Part shown: positions 50,078 through 60,901 of the stretch, one piece after another
Position numbering within the stretch: position 1 is the first letter of the stretch
How the letters are laid out: each line of letters begins with the position of its first letter
Assembly: GCF_964204865.1 (NCBI RefSeq)
Contig: NC_135256.1
Location: 18,071,703 to 18,135,702 of the forward strand
Source of the DNA: Styela clava
Lineage: Eukaryota; Chordata; Ascidiacea; Stolidobranchia; Styelidae
DNA length: 64,000 nucleotides
Direction: 5' to 3'
Translations under genes and position numbers: made by a program
Notes under the pieces: generated by a model
Told to the model about the DNA's origin: nothing
The model's database searches: none
The model's input: the letters and a program-made list of their open reading frames with translations, nothing else

Positions 50078-51072
50078 CCCACCGGTAGGTACGGTACTAC
50101 CGGTACCGGTACTGTAGTAGGCTATTTACCGTTTCATATTCCTGAAATTATCGATATACAGATATAGTAGTACCATAGTTTACTAAACATAGTTCGCTCA
50201 CGACCGGCTCGCTACGCATGAGGGATGCGTTACTACTTCATCAGTTTGCTATATTTTGAAGCTTACGGAAGAGAATTTCCGTTTGAATTTATTTATGTAT
50301 TTGGAATGGTTTTGGTGGTTGAAATAACTGAAAAGATATACTGAGGCATTAGGATAAAGTAGGGGGTCGTGGCATCTGCCAATTATCTCTGCGTCAGATT
50401 CAGATTCGAATAATTTATTTTCAACATACAAGAATCAATGCAAACACAGCACAAAAGTGAATACCGGAATTGGAGAAAAAATTGAAATATACACGTAAGA
50501 AATAACGTCAGAGATTAATTGCAATCGATAAGGGGTCGCGAAGGACTGTAACCGTCTTCAAGTCAGCGACACCTGTTGGCTGATTAATTCAGAGGGAACA
50601 GACTAAAACTAATTTAATGATTAGTAGCCTAGTACAAAAAGTAGTATTACAAAATGAAAATTACAAAATATCACTGGAGTAAGAAATGACCCAGCAGCGC
50701 CCTCATGGGCTTAACTGTGCGTTCAGGAACCATGACAAAAAAATACTTATTAATATGTAAAAGACTGCGACTCGTTGTCAATAGCAAGCTCAAGCTGGAG
50801 TTTTCCCAAAGTGCCTATAAACCAAGTGAAGACACCGAGTGCAATGATGCATAGCGGACGTCTTTATGGGTCCGGCGAATCGCGGTAACGCGGCAGCCTC
50901 GGTTTGTTTTAGCTTCGTCAGTCTGATAATCAGGTTTCGTTTGTCAATTTGTTTGGAGATTTGTTACTGTTTAGCATTTTATTCGGGTAAGTTCAGTAGG
51001 CTATTATTCTTTTTCTATTTGCCTAGTGGAATCTATTACTGAGTGTGAAAGTTGAATAGATAACTAAAGTTC
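50078..51072. other. Gap between transposons, no gene recognised
   Basis: Opens with clustered CCGGTACC-type motifs (50,088-50,115). AT-rich, with no exon, repeat end or RNA gene that I can support. Confidence 0.4.
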
Positions 51073-51283
51073 ACCGCCAGTGGTCCGCATCTCTGATCAC
51101 CCTAGTAGTTTCACAGGTTCCAATCCCATGCGGGGATAGTTATGTGCGAGAGGATTGCAGCTCTCCTCCCACTGAGGGTGGTTCACACGACCGCTGGTCG
51201 GTTACGACATCCCCCACCATCAAGTCCATGCTTCTGAAAACGAATAACTGGCTAACTAATTCCGACATAGAATGGTAATTGTA
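51073..51283 (+). mobile_element. tRNA-derived SINE, copy 3 (3'-truncated)
   Basis: B-box-like CACAGGTTCCAATCCCATGC, then the shared body (GTTATGTGCGAGAGGATTGC, CGACCGCTGGTCGGTTAC). It stops at AGAATGGTAATTGTA, where the 0.3-kb dispersed repeat begins, so the usual SINE tail is missing. Confidence 0.75.
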
Positions 51284-51574
51284 CGAAGTGCTGTCCGCAA
51301 ACAGTGAAACACAAGAGATAAGACTTCTGGACTTGACACCAAGCAGTCCTGCCTATGGATGATATCCACATTGCAGTGGAACAGTGGAATATAACTGAAG
51401 ATCCATTTCGTTCTCTATACTATACGTACAGCCAACGGTACAATACGAAATAACCATTTTCAACAGCCAAACAAAACGGAAACGTATAATCCGACTTGCA
51501 ACTGACAGGAGCCAGCTGGACGATTTTGTTTTTTGCCGTCCAGTAAACAAAGTCACGTGTGCAAATCCTCTATA
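51284..51574 (+). repeat. Dispersed repeat, copy 2 (about 0.3 kb)
   Basis: Close match to 6,408-6,723 in the same orientation, from CGAAGTGCTGTCCGCAAACA to TCCTCTATAT, with a few indels. It is directly joined to the truncated SINE upstream. Confidence 0.8.
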
Positions 51575-52059
51575 TGATGACCATACCGCCGAGCCGAGTT
51601 ATCTGAGAAACATCTGCGGAAATTAATTTTTCAGGAGAATGTTCATTCGTTTTGCTGCTGCGAATCTTTGGTCCGAATTATTGATCATCGTTTTTTTTTT
51701 ATTCAGCTGTTTAACGATCGCAGGTTCAAATCACTTAGGTAGGTTCATACAGCGAATGAACCCTGGACCCAAAATGGCGAGTGTGACGTCACGCAAGCGC
51801 TTTTATCGTTACCAATGTCCTCACTTGTGTTATAGTCACTTTGGAGTTTACGACTGTGGTGGGTTGAATAGGTACGGATTAAAAAGCAAGTAAGTACCAG
51901 ATCTATTTTATTACTTCACACGATAATAGTAACGTAAGATGATCAAACAGTATAGCAATAGTTCAATTTTACAAGAAAATTGTGCGATACATCATACCAT
52001 TGCGGAACGAAATAGGGTGGTACTGTACCGGTATATCTAAAGATATACAGTTCCGGTAC

Positions 52060-54660
52060 CGGCACGGTACGCTGACAAACAAACTCGTCCACTTAAAGAA
52101 ACAGACGAATAGCCCTCAAGGTAAACCTTTTTCAGTGCTTGTTTGAATGCATTATAATTCTTGATTCGAATACTTTCAGGTAATAAACTCCATAACTTAA
52201 CACATACATATTTTATTGAATTTTGATTACGCTTCGTGGAAAAACGATGCACATGGTAGGAGCCACAGACAGAAGAACGAGTTCTGTGTGAACGAATACT
52301 GCTTTGTTTTGAAAAATAGTCAGAAAATGTGACAGGGAGATCATTGTTATGATGTTGGTGCATTTGTTTCAGAACCTCCATTTTATGAATATCTGCTAAT
52401 TTAATAATTTTAAGTTTAAAATAGTTTGGGTTGAGTTGTTCATGACGTCCACTACCAGAAACAGCACGGATGGCTGTATTTTGCATGATCTCGATTCGAC
52501 GTAATAGACTTTTATCGGCTGTACCTCATGCACTTATACCATATTGCATGTGGGTCTGAAAAGTGAGTGATAAACCATGCGTAAAGTTGTTACCGGTATA
52601 AAATGCCGAAGTTTGAAAAGTATCCCAACCGACTTAGATAGCTTAGCAGCCAAGTTCGTTATATGCGTATCCTATTTCAATTGACTATCTAAATAAGGGC
52701 CCAGATATTTAAAGGAACTGACATTTTCTAATATAGTGTTGCCAATTTAAATTGAAAAATTTAATAGAGTTTTATTTTTATGGGGTGGAATGAGCATAGT
52801 TTTGGACTTGGCGATGTTTATAGTTTGTAAGCCCTCATCCATTTTGATACTTTTCAAATTTCAGAATTCACTCTCGATTGAAGAGCTGGGAGAGATTTGT
52901 CGCTATCGAGAAGATTCGTGTCATCAGCGAATAGTTTTGAGAAGAAGGATGAACAATTGGCAAGGTCATTGATGTAGATTAGAAATATTAAAGGCCCCAA
53001 ATTAGAACCTTGTGGGACCCCATGTGTTACAGGTAAGGTGGAACAGCAGTATTTACCAACTCGAACATATTGATTTCTATCACTTAAGTAATAACTAGAG
53101 AGGAGCTTATTAGATAAACCCCTGATGCCATAATGACACAACTTATAAGTTAGGATATCATGATTGACAAAAGCCTTTCTCACATCGACAAAAATTGCAC
53201 TAACAAATTCTTTCTTTTCTAATTTGTCATAGATATAAGAGATAGTATCTAGAATTGCATGTGAAGTGAATTATTTTGAAAACCAAATTGATGTCCGTTT
53301 ATTACATCGCGTTTTTCGAAAAATTAGTAAGCCTAACATGGATTAGACGTTCAAACAGTGGCGTAGCAAGACTCTCGTGCCCCCCCCCCCCCCCCCGCAA
53401 AAATATTTCGTGAAAATGACCCTAAAAACTCTCGGACATAAGCTAAAACAAAGTTTTTTTTTATTTCGTCAAAAGCATAACATGTCGCTATAAAAAGGCT
53501 ATGGTAACCTAAAATTTGCGCTTTCGTGTTAGCAAACTCATCCACCATCTTCGTCATATCAATTTTTTCAATTTGCTTCAAAAATCAGTAGCTTACCTGT
53601 GATAATTGTCGTGTAAATTTTGGAAAAAAATTTATTCGCGCCGGCGCCATCACTTTTGGAGATTGAACACGCATCTGGTTTTCTAACACGCATCTGGTTT
53701 TCTACCGATACCACCGGTGCTAGGCTTAATTCCTCCTCAGTTACGTTCGGTATTCCCAAGTCTAATTGTTTCAATTTTGGTTTAAATATTTCGTTCATAT
53801 TGGTTACTTTAATTTTTTTCATACGTTCTTTTCATACGTTTTGCTTTCGACATCAATCTGACAGCCTTCGTAATTCTGCCGGTGGCCGGTGCGATCAAAC
53901 CACACGTCGCCGAAAATCGACGACTCCGGCATTGTTATGTAACAAAACGATTTGAGCAGAACTAACATCAACATTATAAGATGTGAATTACTGCTTTTGC
54001 AATGCAGCTTTTGGTTTTGCGGCTTAAATTTCTAAATTTCAACCGCTTTGGGCCCCTTTTCGCTGTGGGCCTCCCCCGCGACCGCGGGGGTTGCGGGGGT
54101 GGATGCTACGCCACTGCGTTCAAATATCTTATTAATTGCAGAGAGGATTGAAATTGGCCTCTAATTTGAAACAAGTTTTTTTTACCAGATTTAAAGAGCG
54201 GGATTACTCGAGCTACTCGAGATGAAGGGAAAATTCCAAAAGAGAGTGAGCAATTGAACAATTTTGTTAAGAATGGTGCAATGAGATCTGCGACAACTTT
54301 GAGGAAGCGAGGTGGAATGTTATCCGGCCCAACTGCCTTTCTCTCCTTCAAATTAAGTAAATCAACTGTCAATTCAGAATCAGTATAGCCGGATTCATGA
54401 AAATGGATTTACTAACATGTTTACGAAGATACGGCTTAAAAGTCACATACGTTATTGGAGAATTTGACTGCTAATCTAGAACCGACTGTTGAAAAATACT
54501 TGGTAAGTTCAGATGCGATCAAGGGACCATCTTTTAAGATACTGTCGTTATCAAGAAAAATTTATTCAACCGTATGATACGACTTATTTTTATTGATTGT
54601 AATCTCGTTTACAATTTTCCATGTTGACTTTGGATTGCCCTTGTTTTGGGATATAAGATT
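52060..54660 (-). mobile_element. Decayed non-LTR (LINE) retrotransposon, 5'-truncated, split by a hAT element
   Basis: Read on the minus strand. Reverse-transcriptase blocks appear in order: KSTWKIVNEI near 54,630; KAVGPDNIPPRFLK near 54,330; GVPQGSNLGPLIFLIYINDL near 53,000; and FADD, the catalytic box, at 52,920-52,931. A 3' domain with IRIKNYNAFKQAL follows near 52,150. Stops and frameshifts lie between the blocks, so it is inactive. No endonuclease domain is seen beyond 54,660, as expected for 5' truncation. The hAT element at 53,356-54,116 interrupts the reverse-transcriptase region. The clade (CR1/L2/Jockey-like) is uncertain; limits are approximate. Confidence 0.88.
53356..54116. mobile_element. 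hAT-type element (761 bp) inserted into the LINE
   Basis: Ends CAGTGGCGTAGC and GCTACGCCACTG are perfect inverted repeats. The octamer CGTTCAAA is identical on both sides (53,348-53,355 and 54,117-54,124). Subterminal C-rich (about 16 C at 53,383) and G-rich tracts are present. Two minus-strand frames of 76 and 84 codons lie inside but match nothing I recognise. They may be remnants of the parent element's gene. Confidence 0.92.
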
Positions 54661-55070
54661 TTGGTAATAAATTTGGTAATATCTTTGTCTATGGCTGAAG
54701 ATAATGTGTTTCGAGTTTCCGGTTTCCCAAAATACGAAACGCTAAACAATGCGCTTTGCCACATTTATTTTGCGCTCCCAATAAAATACATATATATTGG
54801 ATTTCGAGTCGCTGATGAATCCGTTCCTATCACCCAAGCGCGACCCACGCCTGGTCGAGTGCCGTGCGGTATTTTAGTCGACCATAAAAAGTTGCGATGA
54901 TAACTGCAAACTACAATTTGGTAACAGAAATAAAGTTGTCTCAAGATGTATTTTATGAGTTTTGCTCTCAGAAGCAATCGTTTTCTGCCAAAGGCACAGG
55001 ACATTCAAACAATATATAACGATATCAAATCAGTCCGATAACCTACATCCTCTTTAGACATCGGCTACAG

Positions 55071-56312
55071 CAGTGGTTCCCAAACTTTTTTTTTCGCGAC
55101 CTCAATTTTCATAAAATCAAAGCCTACAGATACTCGCGACCCCACAACTAAAAACGTTGAGCAACGTGAAAAATCAGTACTATATATTATATCAGTTTAA
55201 TTACCTCAATGGGAACAATGTACCTGTATATCGACTGCAAGTTGACGGGGAACATTAGGCCAAAAATATATATGAACGAATCTGGCAATGCGCCGGGGAA
55301 ACCTCAGAAGATTTGATAATGCACGGCATCGTATGAAAACCACGGTGTAAAAATCTCTTAGATCAGAATTATACCAGTTCTTTAGCGAAGCATCGACGTA
55401 CTTGTGGATAAAATGTGGTTGTGAGGAAGTGTGCGATACTTCGGAAATAGTAAGAATGCTTCTGAATATATATAAATTTAAACTCTCATTTGCTCTCTCA
55501 TATATTCCAACAGTGTATTTATTATATTTAGTTCAAGGTTAACCTTTTACATTGCTCCATTATTAGCTGGGCATAACACTAGTCTATTCAGTGACATTAG
55601 TGATATGACAATATGCCAAAGGATTTTCTACGTTAATTTTATGACGAAATAACACCAAAGGCGATTACTTGATTACTTTGCGAATGCGGCGCGGTCCACA
55701 GATAATGGAGCTGCGGGACACGTGTGTCTAGATACTTATATTGCAAGACGAAAATGTTCACTTTTTGTGGTGGCGATGTGGACAAAACAGGTAGCCCACT
55801 CGTAAATTTTAGACATGTGCGCAAATTAACAAAGCGCTTTCGCAACTGATCGAAACCTGAAGTGTAATTACCCAGCCAAGACACCGCCTGGCAATCAATA
55901 CCAAACTTATGAAACATTTAATCAAGGGTCAATTGCCAAATAAAGCAACTTTGCATCATATATTCGATAACCAAGCGGCTACACTGGTACAAAATAAAAG
56001 ACCAAAATAATTTCTCACAGACTGGCAAAAATCCGATTTGCATACCAGAGGGTCAACTACTTATTTGGATGTAACATGATGAAAAAAGCTATAAAACGCA
56101 AAATATTATTGGCGCTCGCAACACTTTCACTCAATTACATTTATTAATATTTGGACAATAAATGATCGAGTCATTGCTGAAAATCCAAAATTAGGCACAA
56201 ATCTTATATTCACTTGTATGGGCATGTTTGACAGAAATTAGGCGACCCCGGAAAATCTCGCCGCGACCTCACCCGGGGTTGCGAATCGCGACCCACAGTT
56301 TGGGAACCACTG
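55071..56312. mobile_element. Non-autonomous hAT element (1.24 kb) with perfect TSD
   Basis: The left end CAGTGGTTCCCAAACT and right end AGTTTGGGAACCACTG are perfect inverted repeats. The octamer GGCTACAG is identical at 55,063-55,070 and 56,313-56,320. Subterminal TCGCGACC motifs occur at both ends (TTTTCGCGACCTC on the left; GAATCGCGACCCA on the right). The 92-codon minus-strand frame at 55,639-55,917 has no transposase motif. Confidence 0.93.
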
Positions 56313-56320
56313 GGCTACAG

Positions 56321-57580
56321 CCAAATAGCTGAGAACTACACGCGCCAAAATGTCGCGTTTTTTTTCCTTTTTTTTCATAAATTGATATACAAACAATAAA
56401 AGACATCACTGAGCAAACACTAACGACAAATCAAACACAAGATAAAACGCGTGTAAGCAATGCCGACATTTGACATAAAGAACTGCAAATCCCTTTTTTT
56501 ATTGCAACAAAAGAGTAAAAGCAAATAGAAAATAACAGTATGACAATTGATATCATCATTTAGATATTAACAAGAATTTTGGCAGTGGTTTATCACCAAA
56601 TGACAGAGAATAATAATATATTTTTTTACATATAGTTGCAAGATTCAAATTCTAACGTATTGAGTATAATTCAAACAAATAAATTTATCTATTTAAACTT
56701 GGACATCTTAGTATTTTCATGTAGTGACCATTTCGAATGTGCTAACACATTATCATGACCTTGGTCATTTAAAATAATTAAAAAAAACTTTTTTATATTT
56801 TCATAGTTTTATGGGACCCTCATGGATAGCTTGAGACTGAAATCATCTAGCAATATACACAAAATAAAAATACCAAAACGAAGTACAGTACATGGAAAAG
56901 TTGACCACGTTTTGGAAAATGTAAACAGATCATAAAAAAGCTCATTCATTTATTCCAACTCGTCGTCTGAATCTGCAAAAACATTATTGACAGCTAAACC
57001 AGCATAATATTAAAATATCGCGTTGAGAGAATACAGTATAGTGACGCATCACTCAATCGTATCGAGAGAACTGTGTAACATAAATAAACAAAGACGAAAA
57101 AGGCTTGAGCGAACTATACTACCGTAAGTAAACTATGGTAGTACCACAAGTCCTAAAGTCTGCAGGTGCAGAGTTGTTTTATTCGCACATGCGCCTTGAA
57201 TACCTTAACTATTTTTTTAGTGTATACTGGATACACGATAACTAACAGTGTTTTACTATTATTGTATGACAACTCCTTTATCGAAATCCCATAAATTTAC
57301 ACTGAAATTTCCCTAACCACTTTCAGACTTTATTTTAGATTTTAGCAATGCTCAATCCTTTTTCGATTTTCATGGCTTGCTGCAGTTCTGGCTTTTGACT
57401 AACGTTAACTGTATTGTCACTTTATCACATTGCATTTCATCGCTTACGGTATCTAAGTGTTTTAGAAGTACAGCAGGTTTATGTTTTTTTGTGTTTGTGC
57501 TTTTGAGCGGGCACATGATCATACTCATGTTTTAAACTTTTTTGAAGGTTTTTCTATTATTTTGGTGCCTGATTTTGTAG
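56321..57580. other. Intergenic region 5' of the first CPPED1-like gene
   Basis: AT-rich, with no transposon end or exon recognised. It must contain the promoter of the phosphatase gene. It ends at a splice-acceptor-like GATTTTGTAG (57,571-57,580), eight bases before the ATG. Confidence 0.5.
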
Positions 57581-57588
57581 TGATTAAT

Positions 57589-58635
57589 ATGAAATTAGTT
57601 CATCAGTTATATTTGACTGTAATTGCATGTCTTTTGCAACAAAGTAACAGCCAGCTTTTGAAAGCAAAAAATCGTGAGGTGGCCGGATTCACCAAATCGG
57701 ATCAAGATAAATGGATTGCTCCATACACGTTCATACAAGGAACAGATCCTCAACCTGGCCTTATTGACACGATTTCTGGGGGTAATGGTACTGTTTGGGC
57801 AGAAGATATTCGACGCTTGAATGAAGCTGTATCAGATATTAATGATATTAAGGATAAACCAAAGTTCTTCTTCATTAGTGGGGATCTAGTTGATGCCTTT
57901 CCAGGAGTTGAACCTTATAGGCAACAGCAGATTGATGACGTTAATGAAAGCCTTGCAGATTTGCAGATACCTACTTTGGTTATCAGTGGAAATCATGACA
58001 TACTGAATACACCCACTAGAAATTCGATAGAAGAGTTTAAACAGATATGGGGAGATGATTATTATAAATTTTATTGTGGAGGTGTTCTCTACATTGCACT
58101 TAACAGTCAATACTTTTATGATTCATCAGAAGTACAAGATCTAGCACAAGCTCAATCGGATTGGCTTCAAAATGAGCTTCAACAGGCCAAATTGGATGAA
58201 GACCTTGATAATATAGTCATTCTCATGCACATTCCTTTATTCTTGAAACATGGAGATGAAGATGATGATGCTTATTTCAATATACCTCGATCATTGAGAA
58301 TGGATCTTCTTGACAAATTCATGGAGGCTGGAGTTAAAATTGTCTTCAGTGGTCATTATCATAGAAATGCTGGTGGAAAGTGGTCTAATGTGGTAAATGG
58401 AACGAACCTGACAATAGAAAGTGTTGTGAATTCTGCAATAGGTGCCCAACTTGGTGAAGATAAATCTGGATTGAGAGTTGTCAACGTAGAGTCGAAGGAC
58501 ATTACTCACAAGTATTACACGCTAGACGAATTACCAGATGCTTTAAATCATGGGCTTGAATTATACTTGAATTCTAAAGCAATCACCATAATACTATTGA
58601 ATTGTACTTTCTTGAATTCTTATGCCTATAGGTAG
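57589..58635 (+). CDS. CPPED1: CPPED1-like metallophosphoesterase, copy 1, stop-loss C-terminus
   Basis: Predicted Ser/Thr protein phosphatase of the calcineurin-like fold. Vertebrate CPPED1 is cytosolic and dephosphorylates AKT (family knowledge). Single exon, 348 aa from ATG 57,589. An upstream in-frame ATG at 57,481 is rejected because the second copy aligns only from 57,589. Metal-site motifs: GTDPQ (Asp53), SGDL (Asp99), GNHD (135-138), LMHIP (His214) and GHYH (255-258). The N-terminus has a signal-peptide-like stretch (LYLTVIACLLQQSNSQ), not expected for CPPED1. Relative to copy 2, the TAA stop has become TAC, adding 23 residues. It also has one extra Ala in the DDD loop. A splice acceptor lies just before the ATG. 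Confidence 0.94.
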   Translation: MKLVHQLYLTVIACLLQQSNSQLLKAKNREVAGFTKSDQDKWIAPYTFIQGTDPQPGLIDTISGGNGTVWAEDIRRLNEAVSDINDIKDKPKFFFISGDLVDAFPGVEPYRQQQIDDVNESLADLQIPTLVISGNHDILNTPTRNSIEEFKQIWGDDYYKFYCGGVLYIALNSQYFYDSSEVQDLAQAQSDWLQNELQQAKLDEDLDNIVILMHIPLFLKHGDEDDDAYFNIPRSLRMDLLDKFMEAGVKIVFSGHYHRNAGGKWSNVVNGTNLTIESVVNSAIGAQLGEDKSGLRVVNVESKDITHKYYTLDELPDALNHGLELYLNSKAITIILLNCTFLNSYAYR

Positions 58636-58710
58636 AAACTAAAAATATTCTGCAATATACGTTTTACCTGAATTCTGCTGTTATTAATACTCAAGTGTTA
58701 AATTGCTTTA

Positions 58711-59280
58711 GTATTGGTGTGTTGAATTAAGCTTATGTATGAGATTATTATTGATGTGCAATCATGTTAGCTTATAATTTTTTTCAAGTTCAAGTGTTAG
58801 CAATGAATTTTATTTTATGTTAGTATCAATAAATGCAATATTTTAAATTATATTGTATTGGTGTGTTGAATTAACTTTATGAATGAGATTATTATCAATG
58901 TGCAATCACGTTAGTTTATAATTCATTTCAAGTTCAAGTGTTAGCAATGAATTTTATTTTATGTTAGTATCAATGAATGCAATATTTTAAATTATATTGT
59001 ATTGGTGTGTTGAATTAACTTTATGTATGAGATTATTATCAATGTGCAATCACGTTAGTTTATAATTCTTTTCCAGTTCAAGTGTTAGCAATGAATTTTA
59101 TTTTATGTTAGTATCAAGGATGCAATATTTCCAAATTATATTGTATTGTTGTGTTGAACTAACCTTATGTATGAGATTATTATTAATATGCAATCACCTA
59201 AGTTTATAATTCTTTTCAAGTTCAAGTGTTATGTTAGTAACAATGAATGCAATATTTCCAAATTATATCTGTAATTTTGG
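58711..59280 (+). repeat. 144-bp tandem repeat, about four units, 3' of CPPED1 copy 1
   Basis: Units start at 58,711, 58,855, 58,999 and 59,143, exactly 144 bp apart, each opening GTATTG(G/T)TGTGTTGAA. The last unit has a deletion. A single equivalent unit follows CPPED1 copy 2 (about 60,715-60,860), so the array expanded after the gene duplication. AATAAA at 58,828-58,833 in the first unit may be the poly(A) signal. Confidence 0.93.
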
Positions 59281-59310
59281 GTGTTCACTATCTTTGCTTT
59301 TCTTGCTTTG

Positions 59311-59360
59311 CAGAAAACTATCTTATAAAATATCTAACATGACCACAGCCCGGTATTAGA
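59311..59360 (+). pseudogene. Relic of the GTF2F1 first coding exon
   Basis: GCTTTGCAGAAAACTATC, then TAAAATATCTAACATGACCA, parallels the true GTF2F1 start at 60,868-60,915. The relic ATG (59,339) is followed by only five codons before TAG (59,357-59,359), and similarity to the gene stops soon after. It marks the end of the duplicated block that created the two phosphatase genes. Confidence 0.8.
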
Positions 59361-59584
59361 ACCACTAGACTTCTCCTATTATCGTGAAAGTCGTAAAAAA
59401 TGCTAAAATAATTGACATAACTTCATTTTCACAATGTTCAACCTGTTCTGGCATAGTTCTCATCAGGCACTACAATACAGTAATACTTTTACAGTTTTAT
59501 GTTCAGTTTGGCAATTGACAGATTGAAGACTGTAGGCTTCATTATTTTAGTACTTGACACTCACTTGATTTTATAGCGACCAAG

Positions 59585-60562
59585 ATGATGAAATTGGTTC
59601 ATCAGTTATATTTGACTGTACTTGCATGTGTTTTGCAACAAAGTAACAGCCAGCTTTTGAAAGCAAAAAATCGTGAGGTGGCCGGATTCACCAAATCGGA
59701 TCAAGGTAAATGGACTGCTCCATACACGTTCATACAAGGAGCAGATCCTCAACCTGGCCTTATTGACCAGATTACTGGGGGAGATGGTACTGTTTGGGTA
59801 GAAGATATTCGACGCTTAAATAAAGCTGTATCAGATATTGATGACATTCAAAATAAACCAAAATTCTTCTTCATTAGTGGGGATTTAGTTAATGCCTTTC
59901 CAGGAGTCGAACCTTATAGGCAACAGCAGATTGATGACGTTAATGAAAGCCTTGCAAATATGCAGATTCCTACAATGGTTATCAGTGGAAATCATGACTT
60001 ACTAAACACACCCACCAGAAATTCAATAGAAGAGTTTAAACAGATATGGGGAGATGATTATTATAAATTTTATTGTGGAGGTGTTCTCTACATTGCACTT
60101 AACAGTCAATACTTTTATGATTCATCAGAAGTACAAGATCTGGCACAAGCACAATCGGATTGGCTTAAAAATGAGCTTCAACAGGCAAAATCCGATGAAG
60201 ACCTTGATAATATTGTCATTCTTATGCACATTCCTATATTCTCGAAACATGGAGATGAAGATGATGATTATTTCAATATACCACGATCATTAAGAATGGA
60301 TCTTCTAGACGAATTCATGGAGGCTGGAGTTAAAATTGTCTTCAGTGGTCATTATCATAGAAATTCTGGTGGAAAGTGGTCTAATGTGGTAAATGGAACG
60401 AACCTGACAATAGAAAGTGTTGTAAATTCTGCAATAGGTGCCCAACTTGGTGAAGATAAATCTGGATTGAGAGTCGTCAATGTAAAGTCGAAAGACATTA
60501 CCCACAAGTATTATACTCTAGACGAGTTACCAAATGTTCTAAATCGTGGGCTCGAATTATAA
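59585..60562 (+). CDS. CPPED1: CPPED1-like metallophosphoesterase, copy 2
   Basis: Single exon, 325 aa, close to the 314 aa of human CPPED1. All metal-ligand motifs are present: GADPQPGLI, SGDL, GNHD, LMHIP and GHYH. The spacing and flanks match CPPED1 (for example WGDDYYKFYCGGVLYIALNS and RVVNV). Two adjacent ATGs (59,585 and 59,588) could start it. The N-terminal hydrophobic leader (LYLTVLACVLQQSNSQ) looks cleavable, suggesting secretion or vesicular location, and NGTNLT offers N-glycosylation sites. It is very similar to copy 1, two kilobases upstream. The absence of introns contrasts with neighbouring genes and suggests an ancestral retrocopy. A splice acceptor (TTTTATAG) sits nine bases before the ATG. 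Confidence 0.95.
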   Translation: MMKLVHQLYLTVLACVLQQSNSQLLKAKNREVAGFTKSDQGKWTAPYTFIQGADPQPGLIDQITGGDGTVWVEDIRRLNKAVSDIDDIQNKPKFFFISGDLVNAFPGVEPYRQQQIDDVNESLANMQIPTMVISGNHDLLNTPTRNSIEEFKQIWGDDYYKFYCGGVLYIALNSQYFYDSSEVQDLAQAQSDWLKNELQQAKSDEDLDNIVILMHIPIFSKHGDEDDDYFNIPRSLRMDLLDEFMEAGVKIVFSGHYHRNSGGKWSNVVNGTNLTIESVVNSAIGAQLGEDKSGLRVVNVKSKDITHKYYTLDELPNVLNRGLEL

Positions 60563-60901
60563 TTTACTCTGGTGCATTTTTGTAAAGCATAATACTATTG
60601 AAATGTAATTTCTCAAATTCTTATGCCTAAAGGTAGAAATTAAAAATATGCTGCATCATACATTTTACCTCTAGAAGTGCTGCTGTTATCAATACTTGAG
60701 TGTTATTGCTTCTGTATTAGTGTGTTGAATTAAGCTCATGTATGAGATTATTATTAATATGCAATCACATTCTTTTAAGTTCAAGTGTTAGCAATGAATT
60801 TTATGTTAGTATTAATGAATACAATATTTTCAAATTATATCTGTAATTTTGTGTGTTCAATATCTTCGCTTTGCAGAAAACTATCCTTTAAAATATTTAA
60901 C

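Noticed and set aside
60785-60901. In-frame Met codons upstream of the GTF2F1 start
   Set aside because: They precede the splice acceptor at 60,875, lie in the duplicated 3' flank of the phosphatase gene, and add hydrophobic residues absent from RAP74.
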